Below, piece after piece: positions 6,861 through 11,633 of a stretch of 11,633 nucleotides of DNA; the first letter of the stretch is position 1, and every line of letters starts with the position of its first letter. Source of the stretch: Alphaproteobacteria bacterium (lineage in GTDB: Bacteria; Pseudomonadota; Alphaproteobacteria; Micropepsales; Micropepsaceae). A program made the translations under genes and the position numbers. The DNA lies in assembly GCA_003451645.1 (NCBI GenBank), contig DMER01000224.1, positions 14,390 to 26,022 on the forward strand. Direction: 5' to 3'. The notes beneath the pieces are model-generated. The model made no database searches. It saw only the letters and a list, made by a program, of their open reading frames with translations, and was not told the DNA's origin.

Positions 6861-8237
6861 ATGTCAGCATCGACCGCAGCAAAGCTTTACCGGTGGGCGT
6901 TCCCGCACCGCCAATTTTATGTCCGCAGCCGGGGTTCGGTTGCGTTTTACGAATTGTCTCCAGCAACCCAAATTCTTTTCGCCTCCGCAATCGCAGCGCT
7001 GGTTCTTTGGGTCGCTTATGCCTCTGTCATGGTCATCTTCAATGAGGACATTATTGCGGCCAAGGATCGCCGGCATGCAAACCGCGTTGCCGAGCTTGAG
7101 AGCCAAATCTTCGCGTTGCAGGTTGAGAAGCAAGAATTGAATGGCGTGCTGCAGCTGGCGGAGGAGCGCTTCCAAAATCACACCGCTAACCTTGAAGGCA
7201 AATACCGCAAGCTCACCAATCTTTGGATGAAGAAAGAGGCAATGCTGCGCGACCGCACCGAGATTAAGCGGAAGGTCGCGGTGATGGAGGGCTTTGCCGG
7301 CCGTCGTAACTTCGCTGAACGCTTGGCCACCGAAGGCGCAAATGAGCTGACCATTATCGCAGAATCGATCGATCCTGTCGCGCGCATGTCCAAAGGCATC
7401 GCCCCGCAGACACAATCGACAATGTCCTTTGTTACCGCCGCAATGGCGCCTAAGCCGGTTTATGGCGGCAAAGCGACGATGCAGAATGTCTTCATCAAGC
7501 GCATCACCGAATACGAAGACCGGTTGATCGCGCTTCGGCGCATCCCAGTTTCAATCCTGCGCGAGGCGAATGATGAAGCGCAGTCGAACGTCGACAAGAT
7601 CGAGACCCAATTGGGCACCACTGGCATTAGCGTGAACGAGCTTGTGGCCAATCTGGGCGGCGTCAATCGCAACTCGGGTGTTGGCGGCCCGCTCATTCCG
7701 TTGCACACCGCGCGCAACGCGGCGGTCGATCCGGAGTTAGATGAATTTGACAGGCAATTCGCTAGAGCCTCTCTCGCGTTCAACCGGCTGGAAACGCTCA
7801 CGACCGTGATGTCGCGCCTGCCCTTGGTCACGCCCGTGGATAACGGCCGCTACCGGTTGACCAGCGGCTTTGGCTACCGCGTCGATCCGTTCACGGGGCG
7901 GGGCGCGCTTCATTCAGGCACAGACCTCGCCGGGGATCATGGAACGCCGATCCTAGCAACGGCGACAGGCAAAGTCGTCAGGGCGGAGCGCACGGGCGCC
8001 TATGGCAACATGGTCGAAATTGATCATGGGTTTGGTATTCGGACGCGCTACGGGCATTTGTCAGCAATTCTCGTGAACGAGGGTGACCGCGTTGGCTTCC
8101 GTCAGAAGGTTGGGCTGATGGGATCAACCGGCCGCAGCACGGGCACTCACTTGCATTATGAGATTTGGTTTCGGGATTGGGCGCGCGATCCCATGAAGTT
8201 TTTCCACGCGGGGCGGTTCGTACACGAAGGGTCATGA
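6861..8237 (+). CDS. lmdC: Membrane-anchored coiled-coil M23 metallopeptidase, LmdC-like
   Basis: Predicted periplasmic, inner-membrane-anchored peptidoglycan endopeptidase of 458 aa. In order: a short basic cytoplasmic tail (1-36) containing FPHRQFYVRSRGSVAFY; one membrane segment (about 37-59); a coiled coil (about 65-145); a variable linker with further helices; and a C-terminal LytM/M23 domain (about 332-447). Zinc ligands are His351 and Asp355 (LHSGTDLAG) and His432, with catalytic His399 (YGHLS) and His430 (THLHYE). All are present, so it should be active rather than a degenerate LytM regulator. The ATG at 6861 has GGTGGAG seven bases upstream; a GTG at 6849 is less likely. The bactofilin gene starts three bases after its stop. 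That pairing matches the known BacA-LmdC module of stalked and budding alphaproteobacteria, where the bactofilin localises the peptidase; the symbol is assigned on architecture and context. Confidence 0.85.
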   Translation: MSASTAAKLYRWAFPHRQFYVRSRGSVAFYELSPATQILFASAIAALVLWVAYASVMVIFNEDIIAAKDRRHANRVAELESQIFALQVEKQELNGVLQLAEERFQNHTANLEGKYRKLTNLWMKKEAMLRDRTEIKRKVAVMEGFAGRRNFAERLATEGANELTIIAESIDPVARMSKGIAPQTQSTMSFVTAAMAPKPVYGGKATMQNVFIKRITEYEDRLIALRRIPVSILREANDEAQSNVDKIETQLGTTGISVNELVANLGGVNRNSGVGGPLIPLHTARNAAVDPELDEFDRQFARASLAFNRLETLTTVMSRLPLVTPVDNGRYRLTSGFGYRVDPFTGRGALHSGTDLAGDHGTPILATATGKVVRAERTGAYGNMVEIDHGFGIRTRYGHLSAILVNEGDRVGFRQKVGLMGSTGRSTGTHLHYEIWFRDWARDPMKFFHAGRFVHEGS

Positions 8238-8240
8238 GCA

Positions 8241-8849
8241 ATGTTTTCGTCGAAGGGCAAGAAATCTGAACAAGCCGATGTTCCAGCCTTGCCGCAGGCG
8301 GCCGGCCAAAAGCGTGGCGCGATGCGCTCAGCGCCGTCCATCATTTCGGCTGACTTGATCGTCATTGGCACCTTGACCTCAACGGGGGATATCCAAATCG
8401 ATGGCAAGGTTGAGGGCGACATCCGGTCGGGCTCTCTGACCATTGGCGAGAAGGCCAATATCGAAGGCGAAATCATTGCTGAAGAGGTCACGATCCGTGG
8501 CCGCGTCCATGGCACCATTCGGGCGCGCAAGGTCCAATTGGCCGGCACATGCCACGTTGAGGGGGTTATCTTGCACGAAGCGCTGTCCGTCGAGGTTGGC
8601 GCGTTTTTCGAGGGGCAATGCCGTCACTCCGCGGACCCGCTCTCCGAGCCCGTTCCCCAATCCGATAGCGGGCGCGCGCCTTTTGAGCCCAAGCGCGATC
8701 TGGCGGCCGCACAACCACAAGCTAGCGCCACGCCCGTCAATCGCCCGGCCCTCATGGGCGGGTCTTCAGGGTCCCCGTCGGGCACGCAAACCACCTTGCC
8801 CGGCAGCGGCCGCAGCGGCGGGTTTCTGACGGGCAAGAACGGCTTGTAA
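8241..8849 (+). CDS. bacA: Bactofilin (BacA-like cytoskeletal protein)
   Basis: Bactofilins polymerise without nucleotide into filaments that act as membrane-bound scaffolds for morphogenesis. The 202-aa protein has a short N-terminus, MFSSKGKK, whose Phe2 and lysines resemble the membrane-targeting peptide described for related bactofilins. The central DUF583 right-handed beta-helix (about 33-130) shows short repeats such as GTLTSTGDIQIDGKVEGDI, SLTIGEKANIEGEIIAEEV and TIRGRVHGTIRARKVQL. A Pro/Ser/Gly/Thr-rich tail (131-202) is probably disordered. The ATG at 8241 follows the M23 peptidase stop by three bases, with GAAGGG about 9 nt upstream, so the pair should be one operon. Inferred role: recruiting the adjacent peptidase to zones of cell-wall remodelling. 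Confidence 0.95.
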   Translation: MFSSKGKKSEQADVPALPQAAGQKRGAMRSAPSIISADLIVIGTLTSTGDIQIDGKVEGDIRSGSLTIGEKANIEGEIIAEEVTIRGRVHGTIRARKVQLAGTCHVEGVILHEALSVEVGAFFEGQCRHSADPLSEPVPQSDSGRAPFEPKRDLAAAQPQASATPVNRPALMGGSSGSPSGTQTTLPGSGRSGGFLTGKNGL

Positions 8850-8859
8850 CAGGGTGGTT

Positions 8860-8882
8860 GATCTGGCTCGCTAGTCCAGATC
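8860..8882. terminator. Possible bidirectional terminator hairpin between bacA and prfB
   Basis: A perfect 7-bp inverted repeat, GATCTGG (8860-8866) and CCAGATC (8876-8882), with a 9-nt loop, lies exactly where the convergent bacA and prfB genes meet, overlapping the last prfB codons and stop. Neither side has a strong T-run, so intrinsic termination would be weak. Confidence 0.3.
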
Positions 8883-10002
8883 TTGCACGCTTTGCTCTGC
8901 CCCACCGCGTACGCGCTGCGCAAGGCTCGCCTGCATAAATGCGTCCAAATCGCCGTCCAGCACATCTTGGGGTGAGAAATTCTCCACACCCGTGCGCAAA
9001 TCTTTGACCAGCTGGTAGGGCTGCAGCACGTATGACCTGATCTGGTGACCCCAGCCAATCTCGGTCTTTGTGGCATTCAGCGCATTGGCCTTGTCCTCGC
9101 GGGCCTTGAGTTCGCGCTCATAGAGGCGCGCCCGCAACATCGCGAACGCCGTCGCGCGGTTTTTATGCTGAGAGCGGTCATTTTGACACGCCACGACAAT
9201 ACCTGTGGGTACGTGCGTGATACGAATCGCGCTCTCAGTCTTGTTCACGTGCTGCCCGCCGGCGCCGCTCGCACGGTAGGTGTCAATCCGGAGGTCCTTC
9301 TCCTGGATATCGACCTCGATCTTGTCGTCAATGACCGGAAAGACCCAGACGCTGGCAAAGCTGGTGTGGCGCCGGGCGTTCGAATCAAAGGGCGAAATGC
9401 GCACGAGACGGTGTACGCCCGACTCTGTCTTGAGCCAGCCATAGGCGTTTTCGCCCTTGATCTGAAGGGTCGCGGACTTGATCCCCGCTTCCTCACCGTC
9501 GCTTTGTTCCATCAATTCCCACCTGTACCCGCGCCGGTCAGCCCAACGGGTATACATCCGCAGGAGAATAGAGGCCCAATCTTGGCTCTCCGTGCCGCCG
9601 GCGCCTGCATGGATCTCCAAGAAGCAGTCATTGCCATCTGCTTCCCCCGACAAAAGGCTCTGCAATTCCAGGTCCGCGGCTTGCCGCTGCACATGGCGTA
9701 GCTGTCCCTCGGCCTCGGACTGCAGAGCCGTATCGCCCTCCAATTCCGCCAGGCTGATCAAGTCCACCGTGTCACGGAAATCGGCCGACAATCGTCGATA
9801 CCCGCCAATGGCTGTGTCGAGCTTGGTGCGCTCGCGCATCACTTTTTGAGCATTGGCAGGATCCTGCCAGAGGGCGGGGTCTTCGGCCTTGGCGTTCAGT
9901 TCATCAAGGCGCCGAATTGCGGTATCCCAGTCAAAGATGCCTCCTCAGCAGCGCCAAGGACTGCTCTACAGCCTCAGCGATGGCTGTCATTTCTGCACGC
10001 AT
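8871..10002 (-). CDS. prfB: Peptide chain release factor 2, expressed by programmed +1 frameshift
   Basis: RF2 recognises UGA and UAA stop codons and triggers peptidyl-tRNA hydrolysis in the ribosome. The 5' reading frame starts at the ATG at 10002 (AGGAG 8 nt upstream), encodes [20 protein letters not shown] then RHL, and meets TGA at codon 24 (9933-9931). A +1 slip on CTT enters the main frame at GAC (9932), which runs to the TAG at 8871. The total is 376 residues, close to E. coli's 365. The shifted product continues [19 protein letters not shown], typical of alphaproteobacterial RF2. The main frame carries the RF2 stop-recognition tripeptide SPF (about 203-205) and the catalytic GGQ (about 248-250, in [17 protein letters not shown]). 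A conceptual translation starting at 9842 would miss the first 53 residues. It lies 61 bp after the PBP1A stop and may be cotranscribed with it. Confidence 0.96.
9930..9945 (-). promoter_or_regulatory. prfB programmed +1 frameshift signal
   Basis: On the minus strand the sequence is AGGAGG-CAT-CTT-TGA-C. It has the three elements known from E. coli prfB: a Shine-Dalgarno-like hexamer, the slippery CUU codon three bases after it, and UGA followed by C, a weak termination context. Low RF2 lets the ribosome pause at UGA and slip to UUU, so RF2 regulates its own synthesis. The spacing equals that of the E. coli site. Confidence 0.95.
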
Positions 10003-10022
10003 TGCTTAATCTCCTGATTAGC
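10003..10022 (-). promoter_or_regulatory. prfB translation-initiation region with the ribosome site in a hairpin loop
   Basis: GCTAATC (10022-10016) and GATTAAGC (10011-10004) can pair as 7 bp with one bulged base, leaving the AGGA of the Shine-Dalgarno in the four-base loop. The ATG follows immediately. The stem is A/T-rich in the middle and therefore weak; a regulatory effect is a guess. Confidence 0.3.
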
Positions 10023-10063
10023 ACTCTCGCCGCCCCGCGATAGCAGTTGTCACGCGCCCTGTC

Positions 10064-11633
10064 TCAATAGAGCCCCGTGTCAAAGCCCCCATTCTGGGAC
10101 GGCGCGGTGTTGGAGCGCTCGCGCGGGCCATCATCATCGTCCGGCTCGCCACTTGATCGAGAATAGTTAAACCGGTCCGGGTCACCACGAGCAACATAGC
10201 CAGAGCCAGGTTCCGTTCCCGCCTTGAAGGCTTCATCCAAGGTTCCGGCGCCCCCAAAACTTGCGCGGCGTCCAGAATACGCATCCACCCGCACCATCCT
10301 TATGCCTGGAGGGATCCGGAATGGGACCGCCGGCTGGTTTCCGATGGCGGCCTTCATAAAGTCGCGGAAGATTGGCGCCGCGTTCTGACCACCCGTCTCG
10401 CCAGTGCCCATCGGGGCCGGCGTATCAAAACCGACATAGACCCCAACAGCCAGATTGGGCGAGTAGCCAACAAACCATGCATCCTTGAAATCGTTTGTCG
10501 TGCCGGTTTTGCCCGCCAAAGGCACGCCCACACTCTTGATAATGACAGCGGTGCCCCGCTCGACCACGCCACGCAGCATGTGGACCACTTGGAACGCCGT
10601 CCGCGGGTCGATCACCGCGGGGCGGTTATCCTCCAGCATGGGTTCTTCCTGCTCGATCCAGCCCTCGGCGTTGCAGCTCTCGCATTTGCGTCCGTCATGC
10701 CTGTAGATAGTGCGGCCATGGCGGTCTTGGATCCGGTCGATCAATGTCGCGTTGACCTGCTTACCGCCATTGACGAAGACCGCATAGGCTTGCGTCATCT
10801 TGAAGACGGTCGATTCGGAAGACCCGAGCGAATTCGCCAGAACCGGCAGCATGCGGTCGCTAATGCCCAAGCGCTTGGAATAGTCGACGACCTTGGCCAT
10901 GCCAATGTCATTGGCAATGCGGATCGTCATTAGATTGCGGGACTTTTCCAAGCCCTGCCTTAATGTCGAGGGACCGGCATAGCTTTCGCTATAGTTCTCA
11001 GGCCGCCACACTGGCAGGCCCGCGCCCTGACTGAGCACGAAGGGCGCATCGAGCACGATGCTCGATGGCGTGTAGCCAGAATCGAGCGCCGCTGCATAGA
11101 CGATTGGCTTGAATGACGAGCCCGTTTGGCGCTGTGCCTGAAACGCGCGGTCAAATTCCGAGGCAAAATAGCTAAAGCCGCCGACATGCGCCAAGACCCG
11201 GCCCGTATGCACGTCCATGGCAACCAATCCGCCATTGACCTTTGGAACTTGCCTTAGTGTGTAGAGACCTGACTTCGCCGCGGTCGACCCACCCTCACCA
11301 CTGCGGTCAGTCGGCGCCGTCAGAGGCTCAGCGGATGCCAAAGGCTCGACATACACCACATCACCAGCCTTCAAGACCATTGACGCGCGGGTGATCGCAG
11401 GCCCTAAGGCTCGGTCATTCAAATGACGCCGGGCCCAGCTCAGTTCCGCAAAGGGGATTGTGCCCGTATCCCCATTCGCGAACCCGATCCTGACGTCGTT
11501 GCCGTTGAGCTCCAGCACTGCGGCGAGCCGCCACTCGGGCACATCAAGCAAGGCGGGCACTTTTTTGAGCTTTGCGCTCCACTCATCGTCGAGCTCAATT
11601 TGCGTGACAGGGCCGCGCCAGCCATGGCGTCGG
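10064..11633 (-). CDS. mrcA: Penicillin-binding protein 1A (class A), 5' end beyond window
   Basis: Bifunctional peptidoglycan synthase of the inner membrane. About 522 C-terminal residues are visible; the frame stays open to the right edge, so the signal anchor and GT51 transglycosylase domain lie outside. The visible part begins RRHGWRGPVTQIELDDEW, followed by the PBP1A OB-fold linker domain (roughly 11560-11330) and then the transpeptidase. The transpeptidase has SSFK (nucleophile Ser near 11119), SRN (near 10942) and KTGT (near 10510), with WFVGYSPNLAVGVYVGFD downstream. All three penicillin-binding motifs are intact. A small insert with CESC (near 10680) precedes KTGT, and the C-terminus is a Gly/Asp/Arg/Ser-rich, probably disordered tail. 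A GTG at 11560 is internal, not the start. The PBP1A-prfB order is common in alphaproteobacteria. Confidence 0.95.
   Translation of the reverse strand, partial: RRHGWRGPVTQIELDDEWSAKLKKVPALLDVPEWRLAAVLELNGNDVRIGFANGDTGTIPFAELSWARRHLNDRALGPAITRASMVLKAGDVVYVEPLASAEPLTAPTDRSGEGGSTAAKSGLYTLRQVPKVNGGLVAMDVHTGRVLAHVGGFSYFASEFDRAFQAQRQTGSSFKPIVYAAALDSGYTPSSIVLDAPFVLSQGAGLPVWRPENYSESYAGPSTLRQGLEKSRNLMTIRIANDIGMAKVVDYSKRLGISDRMLPVLANSLGSSESTVFKMTQAYAVFVNGGKQVNATLIDRIQDRHGRTIYRHDGRKCESCNAEGWIEQEEPMLEDNRPAVIDPRTAFQVVHMLRGVVERGTAVIIKSVGVPLAGKTGTTNDFKDAWFVGYSPNLAVGVYVGFDTPAPMGTGETGGQNAAPIFRDFMKAAIGNQPAVPFRIPPGIRMVRVDAYSGRRASFGGAGTLDEAFKAGTEPGSGYVARGDPDRFNYSRSSGEPDDDDGPRERSNTAPSQNGGFDTGLY

Noticed and set aside
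8871..9842. prfB as a 323-aa gene starting at GTG 9842
   Set aside because: RF2 homology continues upstream through the +1 frameshift site to the ATG at 10002, which has a proper ribosome-binding site.
9931..9933. prfB as a pseudogene because of the in-frame TGA
   Set aside because: The stop lies exactly in the conserved recoding context AGGAGG-CAT-CTT-TGA-C, and both flanking frames are intact.
10030..10066. Sigma70 promoter for prfB (TTGAGA with CTATCG or GCTATC)
   Set aside because: The -10 match is poor and the -35 overlaps the PBP1A stop; cotranscription with PBP1A is the simpler explanation.
1..11633. CRISPR array, tRNA/rRNA, phage genes or insertion-sequence transposase
   Set aside because: No regularly spaced direct repeats, cloverleaf-like segments or mobile-element proteins were seen; all long stretches are explained by housekeeping genes.

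Overview
The window looks like a chromosomal housekeeping segment from an alphaproteobacterium, with G+C of roughly 55-60% by eye. Three things point there. The gene order fabD-fabG-acpP-fabF-mltG-yicC-gmk is the usual alphaproteobacterial fatty-acid/cell-wall cluster. PBP1A lies directly upstream of prfB. An M23 peptidase is paired with a bactofilin, as in Hyphomonas, Rhodomicrobium and relatives. Genus or family cannot be fixed from sequence reading alone. No phage, IS transposase, CRISPR array, tRNA or rRNA was seen.

Layout. From 27 to 6311, seven genes run on the minus strand; in transcription order they are fabD, fabG, acpP, fabF, mltG, yicC and gmk. They cover malonyl loading of ACP, the 3-ketoacyl reduction step, the carrier protein, chain elongation, a membrane lytic transglycosylase, a YicC-type RNase and guanylate kinase. 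A good sigma70-type promoter (4492-4520) drives acpP inside the cluster. The mltG-yicC gap holds two inverted copies of a palindromic repeat (1597-1765). A long divergent spacer of about 550 bp (6312-6860) separates fabD from a plus-strand pair: a membrane-anchored coiled-coil M23 endopeptidase (LmdC-like) and a bactofilin (BacA-like). That spacer contains a sigma54-like -24/-12 element, a consensus TATAAT and two small hairpins. From 8871 to the right edge the minus strand carries prfB, encoding peptide chain release factor 2, and the 3' two-thirds or so of a class A penicillin-binding protein (PBP1A), whose start lies beyond the window.

The most instructive feature is prfB. Its reading frame is interrupted by an in-frame TGA at codon 24 within AGGAGG-CAT-CTT-TGA-C. 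This is the classical autoregulatory +1 programmed frameshift of RF2, so the gene runs 8871-10002, not only the downstream open frame. Functionally the window mixes membrane lipid synthesis with peptidoglycan synthesis and remodelling (MltG, M23 peptidase, PBP1A) and a cytoskeletal scaffold (bactofilin). I found no previously undescribed system. The points most worth following up are the paired palindromic element, the regulatory content of the lmdC-bacA upstream region and the prfB recoding site.
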